64,000 bases of DNA from Bordetella genomosp. 10 (GTDB lineage: Bacteria; Pseudomonadota; Gammaproteobacteria; Burkholderiales; Burkholderiaceae_B): positions 434,001 to 498,000 of the forward strand of contig NZ_NEVM01000002.1 in the NCBI RefSeq assembly GCF_002261225.1, written 5' to 3'. The position numbers and the translations under genes are program-made. Under the pieces are notes generated by a model that searched no databases, was not told where the DNA came from, and was given only the letters and a program-made list of their open reading frames with translations. Of this stretch, positions 16,592 through 25,688 are shown piece after piece. How positions within the stretch are numbered: position 1 is the first letter of the stretch; each line of letters begins with the position of its first letter.

Positions 16592-19327
16592 ATGATTATG
16601 GCGACGATGGGTGCAGCTTCCGTAAATCCAGGGAGCCAGCGGTTCGATGGCCAGCACGATCTCTCCGTCGCGCAGGACAGCGAGTTCCAGCCGGGCGGGA
16701 TGGCGGCAGAGATGGCCGGCGGCGGCATCCGGGCTTGCGGGTCGGCCGCGCCGCGGGCCGCGACGCCGCGATACGACGCGGTTCCGTCCGATTCGATGGA
16801 GGCGGTCCGCTTCCGGCCTGCGCCCGCCTCCGCGCCGCCGCGCGCCGGCGGCGCGGCGTTCACGCCGGTGAACCGGCCCAACACGCTGCGCGAGACGTTG
16901 GGATTGATCGTGGAATTGCTGCGGAACGTCTTCAGCGCGTCGCCCTATCGGAATTGCCAGATGAGCTGGCATGGGCCGCGCGACACCAGGACGTTCGAAC
17001 AGTTCTTCAACTTCGTCGAGCAGGAGCGTGCGCCGTCGCGGGCGGACGTGGATCGCTTGATGGATAACCTCACGGGGCTGGGCGCCAGGCTCGGCGATGC
17101 CTATTTCGAGCGGATCTGCGAGAAGACCTTGCAGCAGGCGCAGGACGTGCCCGCGCTGCGCCAGTTGCAGGAAATCCTGGATGCGGCGCGGTGGGCGCCC
17201 GACAGCGCGCAGGCGCCCGTGGACGACGATGCCGTCCGGCTGCGGGCGCTGCTGTCGAGATGCGTCGGGCAGCGCCTGGCCGGGCGTGAGCACGAGCAGT
17301 GCGAGCAATTGGCCGAAATATGCCGGGAGCGGGATGCGCCGCATTTGGGACGGGTGGTCGCCCGCCTCATGGAAATCGAGGGCAGCCACGATGACGCCGA
17401 TGGCAGGCCGGCGCATGGGCGCGCGCCCTTGCCGGCGCGTGTCGCCGCCGCCGTCGGCGTGCTTGCCGTCGAGGAACAGCGGGAAGCGATCGCCGAGCTC
17501 GACCGCATCCATGCGGGGCAGCCGGCGGCGCCCGACCTCGATGGGCAAATCGGGGCCGCGCTGACCGCGTCGTTGAACAGATTCGCGCGGCTGAGCGACC
17601 AGGAACGAACCGTGATGCAGAAATTGCTGGACGTTCGGAGCGGCGGGGTGAAGGAGGCGACGTCCGCGTTGCGCAAGGCGCTGGAGGACTATCATGCCCG
17701 CCCGCTGGAAGCCCGCGATATCCGGCCGTGCCAGGCAGCCTTGTCCAGGCTGGACGCCGTGGCCGCGGAATTCGATTTCCTGGTTGCCACGGTGGCCGAA
17801 GTCAGGCTGGCCATGGGCCGGCAGTCCCAAATTCCGGCGCTCGAAATCGACGCGGCGCTGGTCGATCGCGCCATCCTGACGCTGTTCGAGGACATCGGCG
17901 CCACGGAGGAACCGCCGGATGCGGGGATGGATGACCTCGGCTCGCTGAAGATCGGGGCGGTGTGGCAATCGCAGCCGTATTTGCTGGAGCAGCTTGGCGA
18001 CCTGCAGTCGTACTCCGGTGTGCTCGGCGATGCGTTGAAAATGCTGGCGGGCGAGCGGCTCGCGCGCCACGAGGAGCTGGGGGCGCGGCATATCGCCCAT
18101 ATCCTGCAGCACCGCCTGGCGCCGCGCCTGGACGAAGCGTGGGCCAGGCCGGCGCTTTGCGCGAGCGTCTTGCGGGACGTGCTGGACGAGGTCATGTACG
18201 TCGACCAGGCGCGCGGTATCCTGTCCGGCAGCCATGACATGTCCTTCCGTGTCGCCACGCCGGAAAGCTTGGGAAAGCTGCGGTCCGCGTTCCTCGATGC
18301 GGGACGGCGTGCGGACGGCGAGGCGTCGGACGCCAGCGTCTTCGAGCCGTTGTGGGAAGCGTGGTCTCACGTGGCGAAGACGCTGCATGAGGACATGCTC
18401 AAGGCGTTTCCCGAGGGGAAGCTCGATACGGGCAGGACACTGGGCACCGCGCTGCGTACGCTGGGCGATCTGGGCGGGCTGCTGGGGTTTCCCGCCGCCG
18501 ATGCCGTCTGCCCGCTGACCGACGCGCAGCAGCGCGCCTGGCGGGCGGCCCTGGCCGCCAAGGTGGGGGTGGCGCTCGACGACGACGGCCGCATCCAGCC
18601 CGATGCGATGCGGCGCATCCACCCGCCCGTGCAGGAATCGCTCAGGAAGACGGACACCTTGAAATGGGAAACGTGGTCGGTCGCGGACGCGATGCCGGAG
18701 GGCGGGGAATGGGAGGTCGTGGGGGATGCCGCCGGGGTGGCCGTGGAAGGCGCCGATGCGCTGGAAAACCGGCAATTCGCGCAACACCGGGTGACCAAAC
18801 AGTTCATTGCCGACTTCCTGACCCGGGGGGTGAACAACACGCTGTCGATAGACGGCAATGCCCTCGAGCCGCTCTCGGCGTATGCGGAGGACGCCAGCCC
18901 GGAGCCGGACCTGATGAAGCGGGCGCTGCGCATCGACGAATTCCTGACGGAACTGGAGAAAGCCAGGCCGGGTTCTTCGGAGCGCGTCATGCTTTTCCTG
19001 CACCAGGGCCTGGCCGCCTTTTATTCGATCGGGATGATGGGGGCGGAGCGCGCCTTGCCGCTGGCCAATCCGACGCAATACGCGTTCCACCTGACCTCGA
19101 TGGCGAACCAGGACATCAAGCTGAAGGTGGCGGTGCGCTTCGACGAGATAGCGAAGCTGCAAAAGCTCGCCGACGGCGCCTGCTACCTCGCCGATTGCGA
19201 CGGCGGCACGGCGGAGTACAGCAACGTTATCGTCATCCCGCACGATCCCGACCAGCCCGTGCGTCAGTTGGGGCTGATGGCTTTCGAAATGAAGGCCAAG
19301 GCGGCGAGCGCGTTCATGGCGGCTTGA
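16592..19327 (+). CDS. large protein of unknown function, candidate secreted effector
   Basis: I do not recognise this roughly 911-residue protein. Three ATG codons are possible: 16553, 16592 and 16598; a Shine-Dalgarno AAGGA at 16583-16587 favours the last two. The first 95 residues are rich in Ser, Ala, Pro and Gly and look disordered; from NTLRETLGLIVELLRNVF onward the chain is Leu/Ala/Glu/Arg-rich and appears almost wholly helical. No signal peptide, membrane segment or catalytic motif stands out. The C-terminal 120 residues look more globular (TQYAFHLTSMANQDIKLKVAV, VIVIPHDPDQPVRQLGLM). A disordered polar N-terminus followed by a large helical body is typical of type III effectors, and Bordetella has a type III system, but this is inference only. 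It stands alone between a LysR gene and an MFS gene. Confidence 0.75.
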   Translation: MIMATMGAASVNPGSQRFDGQHDLSVAQDSEFQPGGMAAEMAGGGIRACGSAAPRAATPRYDAVPSDSMEAVRFRPAPASAPPRAGGAAFTPVNRPNTLRETLGLIVELLRNVFSASPYRNCQMSWHGPRDTRTFEQFFNFVEQERAPSRADVDRLMDNLTGLGARLGDAYFERICEKTLQQAQDVPALRQLQEILDAARWAPDSAQAPVDDDAVRLRALLSRCVGQRLAGREHEQCEQLAEICRERDAPHLGRVVARLMEIEGSHDDADGRPAHGRAPLPARVAAAVGVLAVEEQREAIAELDRIHAGQPAAPDLDGQIGAALTASLNRFARLSDQERTVMQKLLDVRSGGVKEATSALRKALEDYHARPLEARDIRPCQAALSRLDAVAAEFDFLVATVAEVRLAMGRQSQIPALEIDAALVDRAILTLFEDIGATEEPPDAGMDDLGSLKIGAVWQSQPYLLEQLGDLQSYSGVLGDALKMLAGERLARHEELGARHIAHILQHRLAPRLDEAWARPALCASVLRDVLDEVMYVDQARGILSGSHDMSFRVATPESLGKLRSAFLDAGRRADGEASDASVFEPLWEAWSHVAKTLHEDMLKAFPEGKLDTGRTLGTALRTLGDLGGLLGFPAADAVCPLTDAQQRAWRAALAAKVGVALDDDGRIQPDAMRRIHPPVQESLRKTDTLKWETWSVADAMPEGGEWEVVGDAAGVAVEGADALENRQFAQHRVTKQFIADFLTRGVNNTLSIDGNALEPLSAYAEDASPEPDLMKRALRIDEFLTELEKARPGSSERVMLFLHQGLAAFYSIGMMGAERALPLANPTQYAFHLTSMANQDIKLKVAVRFDEIAKLQKLADGACYLADCDGGTAEYSNVIVIPHDPDQPVRQLGLMAFEMKAKAASAFMAA

Positions 19328-19458
19328 AACCGGCGTTGCGGCCGATCCCGGGGGGGCGGCCGCATTGTCCGGACGCGGCGGATTTGCAACAGGGCGGGGC
19401 GGCTTGCCCTGTGCGGCACTGGACGCCGGTGCTAAATTCCGCCAGGAAAGCCGAAGAA

Positions 19459-19478
19459 AGCCGCCCATCGTGGCGGCT
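19459..19478 (+). terminator. small hairpin before the MFS gene, terminator or leader structure
   Basis: AGCCGCC and GGCGGCT form a 7-bp stem with a six-base loop, followed by CTTTAT. It lies only 23 bp before the next start codon and 131 bp after the previous stop, so it could end the unknown gene's transcript or be a leader element. The remainder of 19328-19501 shows nothing else clear. Confidence 0.4.
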
Positions 19479-19501
19479 CTTTATAAAAGAGAGGAGACGG
19501 T

Positions 19502-20809
19502 ATGGAGAACGTTGCAACGCCGGGGCAAACCCCGGCCTCCGTGAGCGCGGAGGATCAGCTATATCGCAAGGTCACGCTGCGGCTGGTGCCTTTCCTGGTG
19601 CTTTGCTATGTGGTGGCCTACCTGGACCGGGTCAATGTCGGTTTCGCCAAGCTGCAGATGTTGTCGGACCTGAAGTTCAGCGATACGGTCTATGGCCTGG
19701 GCGCGGGGATATTCTTCGTGGGCTATTTCCTGTTCGAAGTGCCCAGCAACATCATTCTGCACAAGGTCGGCGCGCGCATCTGGATCGCCCGCATCATGAT
19801 CACCTGGGGCATTATCTCGTCGTTGATGATCTTCGTCTCGACGCCGGGGATGTTCTATGCGCTGCGCTTCCTGCTCGGCCTGGCCGAGGCGGGTTTCTTC
19901 CCCGGCATCATTCTTTATCTCACCTACTGGTTCCCGCACGCGCGGCGCGGGCGCATCACCACTTTCTTCATGACGGCGGTGCCGCTGTCGGGCCTGATCG
20001 GCGGTCCCATCTCGGGCTGGATCATGCACACCTTCCACGGGGATCACGGCATGGCCGGCTGGCAGTGGCTGTTCCTGCTGGAAGGCATACCCTCCGTCAT
20101 CATCGGCGTGATCGTCCTGCTGTGGCTGGACGATCGCATCAGCCACGCGAAGTGGCTGTCCGATAGCGAAAAGGCGGTGCTGGCGCGCAATATCGAGGCC
20201 GAGGAAAGCCGCAAGGAGGATCCGCCGATCCGCGAGGCGATGGCCAAGCCGCGGGTGTGGGCCATGGCCAGCATCTATTTCTCGTTCGTCATGGGGCTGT
20301 ATGGCGTCGGTTTCTGGCTGCCGACGCTGATCAGCAATACCGGCGTCAAGGACCCCCTGGCCATCGGCCTGCTGACCGCCGTGCCCAATCTGTTCGCGGT
20401 GGTGGGGATGATCATCATCTCGCGCAGTTCGGACCGCCAGCGCGAACGGCGCTGGCACCTGGCGGTGCCGGCGCTGATCGGCGCGATCGGCCTGGTGGGG
20501 TCGGCGATCTGGGCCGGCAACACCTGGCTCGCCATCGTGTCGCTGACCCTGGCCAATATCGGCATCTGCACCGTGCTGCCCTTGTTCTGGAGCCTGCCGA
20601 CGGCCGTGCTGGGCGGCACCGCCGCGGCCGCGGCCATTGCCTTGATCAACTCGGTGAGCAATCTGGCCGGCTTCATCAGTCCCTACCTGGTCGGCTGGCT
20701 GAAGGACACCACCGGGTCGACCAGCAGCGGCATCTATGTGCTGGCAGCCTGCCTGTGCATCGGCGCGCTGGTGGCGCTGGCGCAGCCGGCGCGGCTGGTG
20801 AACCGCTGA
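19502..20809 (+). CDS. MFS transporter, anion:cation symporter (ACS) type
   Basis: Inner-membrane permease (435 aa, about 12 transmembrane segments) related to the phthalate/4-hydroxyphenylacetate/tartrate permeases. The early segment RKVTLRLVPFLVLCYVVAYLDRVNVGFAKLQM, with D-R in the first loop, is the ACS hallmark, followed by LRFLLGLAEAGFFPGIILYLTYWFP. Substrate is therefore expected to be an organic anion (aromatic acid, tartrate or glucarate type); nothing in the sequence fixes it. RBS GAGAGGAGACGG precedes the ATG. It could serve the nearby dehydratase locus, but a 2.7-kb unrelated gene separates them. Confidence 0.93.
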   Translation: MENVATPGQTPASVSAEDQLYRKVTLRLVPFLVLCYVVAYLDRVNVGFAKLQMLSDLKFSDTVYGLGAGIFFVGYFLFEVPSNIILHKVGARIWIARIMITWGIISSLMIFVSTPGMFYALRFLLGLAEAGFFPGIILYLTYWFPHARRGRITTFFMTAVPLSGLIGGPISGWIMHTFHGDHGMAGWQWLFLLEGIPSVIIGVIVLLWLDDRISHAKWLSDSEKAVLARNIEAEESRKEDPPIREAMAKPRVWAMASIYFSFVMGLYGVGFWLPTLISNTGVKDPLAIGLLTAVPNLFAVVGMIIISRSSDRQRERRWHLAVPALIGAIGLVGSAIWAGNTWLAIVSLTLANIGICTVLPLFWSLPTAVLGGTAAAAAIALINSVSNLAGFISPYLVGWLKDTTGSTSSGIYVLAACLCIGALVALAQPARLVNR

Positions 20810-20835
20810 CTCGCTGAACTGCTGAACCACCGCCG

Positions 20836-22269
20836 TCAGGCCGCCCCGGCCCGCGCGCCCGCGGCGCTGGCCTTGCGCGGCAGGGCCAGCGACACCAGCA
20901 GGCCCAGCGCCAGGCCCGCGGCCGCCAGGTAGAAGGCGTGCCGCGCGCCCATGGCCAAACCGTCGCGCATCGCATCGCCTTCCAATCCGCCGAGGCCGCG
21001 ATTGGCGAAAGCCACCAGGACGGCGATGCCGATGGCGTTGCCGACATTGAGCGTGGTCGACGCCATGCCCGAGGCGATGCCTTGTTCCCGATGCGCCACG
21101 CCCGATGCGGCGGCGATCCACATCGCCGTCCAGACGATGCCCTGGCCGATGCCGGAGACCACCAGGCCCGGCACGATGTAGCCATACGGCGCGCCGGCAT
21201 AGGCCGCCGGCGCGAGCGCCAGCGTGCCGGCGATGCCGATCGGGAAGCCGGCGAGCAGGGTGGCGCGCGTGGACAGGCGGTTGGCCAGCCGCGCGCCGAG
21301 CTGCGTGCCCGCGAAGATCGCCAGCGAGGGCACGATGAAGGCCAGCCCGGTCTGCAAGGCGCTGTAGCCCTGCACGCGCTGGAACAGCACGGTCAGGAAG
21401 TACGGCAGCGCGCCGAAGCTGCCCATGTAGATGAAGGTGATCGCCATCCCCGCCGCCAGGCTGCGGTTGCCGAACAGCCGCACCGGCATCAACGGGTCGC
21501 GGCTGCGCGATTCGATGCGCGCGAAGGCCAGCAGGAATAGCGCCGCCAGCACCACCGACGCGACGATGGGCGTGGCGCGCCAGCCGTCTTCCGGCCCTTG
21601 CACCAGGGCGTACACCAGCAGGGTGGCGCCGGCCGTCACGGTCAATGCGCCCGGCAGGTCGAAGCCGCGGCGCACGGCGCGCGGCGCGTCCTTCGGGATC
21701 ACGAGGAAAGCCGCCAGGATGGCAATGCCGGCCAGCACGACGTTCACGAAGAACACCGACGGCCAGTCATAGGCGCTGGTCAGCAGGCCGCCCGCCAGCG
21801 ACCCCAGCGTCAGCCCGCTGGCGCCGGCGCCGCCCCAGATCGCCAGCGCGCGGTTGCGCGGCGGACCTTCCTCGAACAGCCGGTTGATCAGCGACAGCGT
21901 GGCAGGGAACAGCAGCGCCGCGCCGATGCCCTGCACGGCGCGCGCGACGACGATCACCGCCGGACTCCAGGCCAGGCCGCCGACCAGCGACGACAGGGCA
22001 TACAGCCACAGCGCGAAGATGAACATGCGGCGCTGCCCCAGCAGGTCGGCCGCGCGTCCGCCCAGCAGCAGGAAGCCGCCGCAGAACACGGTGTAGGCGC
22101 TGACCACCCATTGCAGCGTCTGTGCGGAAAAGCCCAGGCCCGCGCCGATTTCCGGCAGCGCGACGAAGACGATGTTGATGTCCAGCGAATAGATGAGCTG
22201 CGCGAAGGCGAGCAGCGCCAGGCTCCCGTTCAGGGAGCGGTGGGCGCCGGCGGGAGGAGGGGAAGGCAT
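20836..22269 (-). CDS. MFS drug-efflux transporter, DHA2 (EmrB/QacA) type
   Basis: A 477-residue permease with about 14 transmembrane segments. Helix 1 carries LIYSLDINIVFVALPEI, the DHA2 motif LDxTIVNVALP in variant form, and motif A appears as GGRAADLLGQRRMF. The start ATG at 22269 is chosen because GGAGAG lies 7 bases upstream; an in-frame ATG at 22299 would add ten non-hydrophobic residues. It is transcribed leftward, divergent from a small ArsR-like regulator with repeated GTAC-containing operator sequences between them, so efflux is probably induced by a ligand of that repressor. Its 3' end converges on the ACS-type permease gene with 26 bp between the stops. Confidence 0.92.
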   Translation of the reverse strand: MPSPPPAGAHRSLNGSLALLAFAQLIYSLDINIVFVALPEIGAGLGFSAQTLQWVVSAYTVFCGGFLLLGGRAADLLGQRRMFIFALWLYALSSLVGGLAWSPAVIVVARAVQGIGAALLFPATLSLINRLFEEGPPRNRALAIWGGAGASGLTLGSLAGGLLTSAYDWPSVFFVNVVLAGIAILAAFLVIPKDAPRAVRRGFDLPGALTVTAGATLLVYALVQGPEDGWRATPIVASVVLAALFLLAFARIESRSRDPLMPVRLFGNRSLAAGMAITFIYMGSFGALPYFLTVLFQRVQGYSALQTGLAFIVPSLAIFAGTQLGARLANRLSTRATLLAGFPIGIAGTLALAPAAYAGAPYGYIVPGLVVSGIGQGIVWTAMWIAAASGVAHREQGIASGMASTTLNVGNAIGIAVLVAFANRGLGGLEGDAMRDGLAMGARHAFYLAAAGLALGLLVSLALPRKASAAGARAGAA

Positions 22270-22338
22270 GAAGGACTCTCCGGATGTTGATCGGGCCATT
22301 GGTCGATGCGATGGCGTGATGTGCGTAGCTGTGTACGT

Positions 22339-22370
22339 TAGTACGAATACATACGTACTATAACAGTACG
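22339..22370. promoter_or_regulatory. palindromic operator cluster, MFS side of the divergent region
   Basis: TAGTACG (22339-22345) and CGTACTA (22354-22360) form a perfect 7-bp inverted repeat with an 8-bp centre, and a further AGTACGA follows at 22365. The cluster lies about 70 bp before the MFS start. It is a likely binding site for the divergently encoded ArsR-like repressor. Confidence 0.65.
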
Positions 22371-22480
22371 AGAACTATCGAACAATTAAGCCGCGAGAAG
22401 CGGCCGGCGCCGGGCCGGAAATGAAGGAGAGGAAAAAGGAGAAAGAAGGGGGAGAGAGAAAGAGAGGGATGGAAGGAGAA

Positions 22481-22517
22481 GAGGGCAGTTTCCGGATACG
22501 AGGGCAGTTTCAGGATA
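22481..22517. repeat. imperfect 18-bp direct repeat in the divergent intergenic region
   Basis: Two copies beginning GAGGGCAGTTTC and ending GGATA (22481-22498 and 22500-22517) differ at one base. They follow a strongly purine-rich tract (about 22422-22485, almost only A and G on the plus strand). Function unknown. Confidence 0.6.
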
Positions 22518-22524
22518 GTTTGTA

Positions 22525-22545
22525 GGTACTCGTACTATTCAGTAC
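22525..22545. promoter_or_regulatory. second GTAC operator, overlapping the regulator's start region
   Basis: GGTACT, CGTACTA (22531-22537) and AGTAC (22541-22545) repeat the same half-site seen at 22339-22370 and end 9 bp before the ATG of the ArsR-like gene. This fits autorepression. Confidence 0.55.
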
Positions 22546-22554
22546 ACTGCCCGG

Positions 22555-22902
22555 ATGATCCCCAATCATCCCGACCGCGGCCAGATCCGCCTGGAAAACG
22601 TGTTGACCGCGCTCGGCAACCCCCTGCGCCTGACGGTGGTGCGCGCGCTCGCCGCCGGCGAGGAACGCGCGTGCAGCGCCGTCCTGCAAGGCATTCCGAA
22701 GTCGACGCTGACCCATCACTGGCGCGTGCTGCGCGACAGCGGCGTGATCTGGCAGCGGCCCTATGGCCGGGAAAACCTGCTGTCGCTGCGCCGGGAAGAC
22801 CTGGAAGCGCGGTTTCCCGGGCTGCTCGACGCGCTGCTGGGCGCCGTCCAGAACGATGCGTTGACGCGGGAAGCGACGGCGAAGAACCTGCCCGAGGCGT
22901 GA
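22555..22902 (+). CDS. ArsR-like winged-helix transcriptional regulator
   Basis: A 115-residue regulator with one winged helix-turn-helix: LENVLTALGNPLRLTVVRALA, then CSAVLQGIPKSTLTHHWRVLRDSGVIWQRPYGRENLLSLRR (residues about 15-85). The recognition helix STLTHHWRVLRDSGV corresponds to the usual STVSHHLKVLREAGL. No CxC metal-binding motif is evident in the expected helix; only one cysteine is present (AC in EERACSAV), so a metal sensor is unlikely and a redox or small-molecule sensor is more plausible. It is divergent from the DHA2 efflux gene and most likely represses it. Confidence 0.88.
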   Translation: MIPNHPDRGQIRLENVLTALGNPLRLTVVRALAAGEERACSAVLQGIPKSTLTHHWRVLRDSGVIWQRPYGRENLLSLRREDLEARFPGLLDALLGAVQNDALTREATAKNLPEA

Positions 22903-23013
22903 GCGCGGCGCGCATCCCTCGTCCGGCGCGGCATGGCGAACGCCGGATATCGAACGCCGAACATTGAACGAGGGACGTCGAACGAGAAACGCGGGACGAC
23001 GCTCGCCCCGCGC

Positions 23014-24714
23014 TCAGGACGCGTGCTCGATGACCAGTTGCACCGACACCATGCCGTTCCAGATGTTCTGTTCCAGGCGATACACCACGTCGACCGTGTC
23101 CGGCAGCAGTTCCGCGTGGCCGAACCAGATGGCCTCGAAGCGCTGCTGGCCGCGTTCCAGCGAGAGTTTCAGGTGCTTCTCGCCCAGCAGCCGCTGGCTG
23201 CGCACGCGGAAGGTGTCGAGGAACAGGGGCGCGGCGAAGCCGGCGCCCCAGACCTGTTGTTGCAGCAGGCCGGCGACGTCGGCGTTGGCGTAGCCCGATT
23301 CGAGCGACCCGTCGGTTTCCACGACCGGCTCGAAGCTGTCGCGGCCGGTCAGCTCGCGCACGGCGGCGTCGAAGGCGGGGCCGAAATGCGCCAGGCCGTC
23401 GCGGCCCAGCGTCAGGCCGGCCGCCATCGCGTGGCCGCCGAACTTGCGGATCAGGCCCGGATGCCGCTTGGAAACCAGGTCCAGCGCGTCGCGCAGGTGC
23501 ACGTCGGGAATCGAGCGGCCGGAGCCGCGCAATTCATCGTCGCCGGCCGGCGCGAAGGCCAGGGTGGGGCGCCAGTATTTTTCCTTCAGGCGCGAGGCCA
23601 CCAGGCCGACCACGCCCTGGTGCCAGCTATCGTCGTAGACGCAGACCGTCGCGCCGACCACGTCCGCGCCGGTCTCCAGCGAGGCCAGGGCCTGTTCGCG
23701 CATGGTGGCCTCGATGGTGCGGCGTTCGCGGTTGATGGCGTCGAGCTGGCGGGCGATTTCCAGGGCCTCGCCTTCGTCGTCCGTGGTCAGGCAGGCGATG
23801 CCCAGGCTCATGTCGGCCAGGCGGCCGGCGGCGTTGATGCGCGGGCCCAGGGCGAAGCCGAGATCGAAGCTGCTGGCGTTGCGCGGCTCGCGCGCGGCCA
23901 CGGCGAACAGGGCGCGCAGGCCGGGCTGCATGCGGCCGCTGCGCATGCGCTGCAGGCCCTGCGTGACCAGCAGGCGATTGTTGGCGTCCAGCTTGACGAC
24001 GTCGGCCACGGTGCCCAGCGCCACCAGGTCGGACAGCGCGTCCAGGCGCGGGCCGCCGTCGGCCGGGTAGACGCCGCGCCGGCGCAGCTCCGCGCGCAGC
24101 CCCAGCATCAGATAGAAGATGACGCCGACGCCGGCCAGGTTCTTGGACGGAAAACCGCAGCCGGGCTGGTTGGGGTTGACGATGGCCAGGGCGTGCGGCA
24201 ACTGGTCGCCGGGCAGGTGATGGTCCGTGATGACGACGTCCATCCCGGCGGCGTTCGCCGCGGCCACGCCGTCGACGCTGGCGATGCCGTTGTCCACCGT
24301 GACGAGCATGTCGGGCTTGCCGGCCGGATGGCGGCAGGCCAGCTCGACCACCGCCGGCGACAGGCCGTAGCCGGTTTCGAAACGGTTGGGGACCAGGAAG
24401 TCGACCGTGGCGCCCATCATGCGCAAGGCGCGCAGGCCGACCGCGCAGGCGGTGGCGCCGTCGCAGTCGTAGTCGGCCACGATGAGCAGGCGGCGGCCTT
24501 GCTGGATGGCGTCGGCCAGCACGCGGGCGGCGTGCTCGCAGTGGGTCAGGCCGGCGGGCGGCAGCAGCGCGGGCCAGCCCAGGCGGACGTCGTCGGGATG
24601 CGTGACGCCGCGCGCGGCCCACAGGCGCGCCAGCAGCGGATGAATGCCCGCGGCTTCGAGCACGCGGGTGATCTGGAAATCGGCGGGACGTACGGTCAGG
24701 CGCGGGGGGACCAC
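23014..24714 (-). CDS. recJ: single-stranded-DNA-specific exonuclease RecJ
   Basis: 5'-3' single-strand exonuclease of recombinational and mismatch repair (DHH superfamily). Motifs: VADYDCDGATACA (motif I), the DHH motif in ITDHHLPGDQLP, and the DHHA1 domain with GSGRSIPDVHLRDAL and KFGGHAMAAGLTL. I place the start at the GTG at 24714, preceded by GGAG six bases upstream, giving 566 residues as in other RecJ proteins. The frame is open much further upstream, but that part overlaps the rpfE-like gene in another frame and is Arg-rich noise. The first 19 bases overlap the end of rpfE, so the two are translationally coupled. Confidence 0.94.
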   Translation of the reverse strand: MVPPRLTVRPADFQITRVLEAAGIHPLLARLWAARGVTHPDDVRLGWPALLPPAGLTHCEHAARVLADAIQQGRRLLIVADYDCDGATACAVGLRALRMMGATVDFLVPNRFETGYGLSPAVVELACRHPAGKPDMLVTVDNGIASVDGVAAANAAGMDVVITDHHLPGDQLPHALAIVNPNQPGCGFPSKNLAGVGVIFYLMLGLRAELRRRGVYPADGGPRLDALSDLVALGTVADVVKLDANNRLLVTQGLQRMRSGRMQPGLRALFAVAAREPRNASSFDLGFALGPRINAAGRLADMSLGIACLTTDDEGEALEIARQLDAINRERRTIEATMREQALASLETGADVVGATVCVYDDSWHQGVVGLVASRLKEKYWRPTLAFAPAGDDELRGSGRSIPDVHLRDALDLVSKRHPGLIRKFGGHAMAAGLTLGRDGLAHFGPAFDAAVRELTGRDSFEPVVETDGSLESGYANADVAGLLQQQVWGAGFAAPLFLDTFRVRSQRLLGEKHLKLSLERGQQRFEAIWFGHAELLPDTVDVVYRLEQNIWNGMVSVQLVIEHAS

Positions 24715-25688
24715 CAGGCGCTCCAATTCTTTGCGGACGAGGGCAGCCAGCCCAACAGGGGGCTGCGCGGTTTCAGGGTGAGGTCGACGCGGCGGTCGCG
24801 CCCGAGCAGCAGCAGCTCGACGGGCTGCGCGGGCAGGCCGCGGCGGTCGGACAGGGGCTTGAACACGCGGGCGTCCATCTGCTGCAAGGCGTTCAGCCAG
24901 GCGCCCCAGTCTTCGGCGGCGAAGGCCGGCAGAAGATCCTCGACGATGCGGAGGGACGCCGGCGAGTTTGCCGCCGACGCCGATGTCGATGCCGCGGAGA
25001 GCGCGCGCCAGGGCGCGGCGCCGCCGTACAGCCACAGCGTGTTGACCGGCGGCAGGCCGCGTCCGGCGCGGTCCTCGTTGACGGGATGGTCGTGCCAGAC
25101 CATCTGGATTTCGTTCATCAGGCGGCGCCACGGGCGCACGGCGGCGTCCTGGTTCCACCAGCCGGCCAGCGACTGGCCGCCGACGGCGGCGGGGCTGGCG
25201 GTGCGCGGATGCAGGTCCGCCGGCAGGCGCACGCGCCAGCGTCCGGGTTCCAGGGGATGGGCATCGAAACCCGTGCCCTCGAAGAGCGGCCGCGCGGTCT
25301 CGTAGAGCGCGGCGCCTTCCTCCGCGCTCAAGGTCAGGGCCTCCATGGGCAACAGGTTGGCGTTTTCGGTGCTCAAGGCCACGTGGGCCAGGTCGGCGAT
25401 CCACACGGGATCCAGGCTGTCGCGGGGCGCGCCGGCCGTGGCACGCGCCAGCAAGGGTCCCAGGCCAGCGCCGATCTGCTGGTCCGGCGCCGGCTGGAAG
25501 CCGGCGCGTTCCAACTGCCACGCCTCGTAGGGCGTACAGCCGGCGTCATGGGGGTCGAAACCGGCGGCGCGGGCGTCGGCGGCGCGCAGCCAGGCGTGCA
25601 GGGTGGGAGCGGCGGTTGGCAGCCGCTTGGCCAGCTCGCCGGCGATGGGCGGGCTGGCCGGCAGGGCGCCGGGCAGGACGATGAGCAT
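24696..25688 (-). CDS. rpfE: RpfE-type regulatory protein
   Basis: A 330-residue cytoplasmic protein starting MLIVLPGALPASPPIAGELAKRLP and containing CTPYEAWQLERAGF near residue 51. The segments LDPVWIADLAHVAL, WRVRLPADLHPRTASPAAVGGQSLAGWW and RRLMNEIQMVWHDHPVNEDRAGRGLPPVNTLWLYGGA are the features I recognise from proteins annotated as RpfE in beta- and gammaproteobacteria, where the gene sits beside recJ as here. No catalytic motif is visible; family members resemble a degenerate cofactor-independent phosphoglycerate mutase fold, which I state only as recollection. It overlaps recJ by 19 bp. In Xanthomonas the rpf region similarly collects lysS, prfB, recJ, rpfE and greA; lysS, prfB, recJ, rpfE and greB all occur in this window. 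Confidence 0.75.
   Translation of the reverse strand: MLIVLPGALPASPPIAGELAKRLPTAAPTLHAWLRAADARAAGFDPHDAGCTPYEAWQLERAGFQPAPDQQIGAGLGPLLARATAGAPRDSLDPVWIADLAHVALSTENANLLPMEALTLSAEEGAALYETARPLFEGTGFDAHPLEPGRWRVRLPADLHPRTASPAAVGGQSLAGWWNQDAAVRPWRRLMNEIQMVWHDHPVNEDRAGRGLPPVNTLWLYGGAAPWRALSAASTSASAANSPASLRIVEDLLPAFAAEDWGAWLNALQQMDARVFKPLSDRRGLPAQPVELLLLGRDRRVDLTLKPRSPLLGWLPSSAKNWSAWWSPRA

Noticed and set aside
16589..19468. A 959-residue open frame on the minus strand opposite the unknown 911-residue gene
   Set aside because: Its product is rich in His, Gln, Arg and Pro with no fold-like pattern, as is usual for antisense shadows in high-GC genes. The plus-strand frame has a Shine-Dalgarno, sensible composition and amphipathic helices.
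24715..25521. Upstream extension of the recJ frame
   Set aside because: It overlaps the rpfE gene in another frame and is Arg/Pro-rich with no RecJ similarity. The GTG at 24714 with an RBS gives the expected length.
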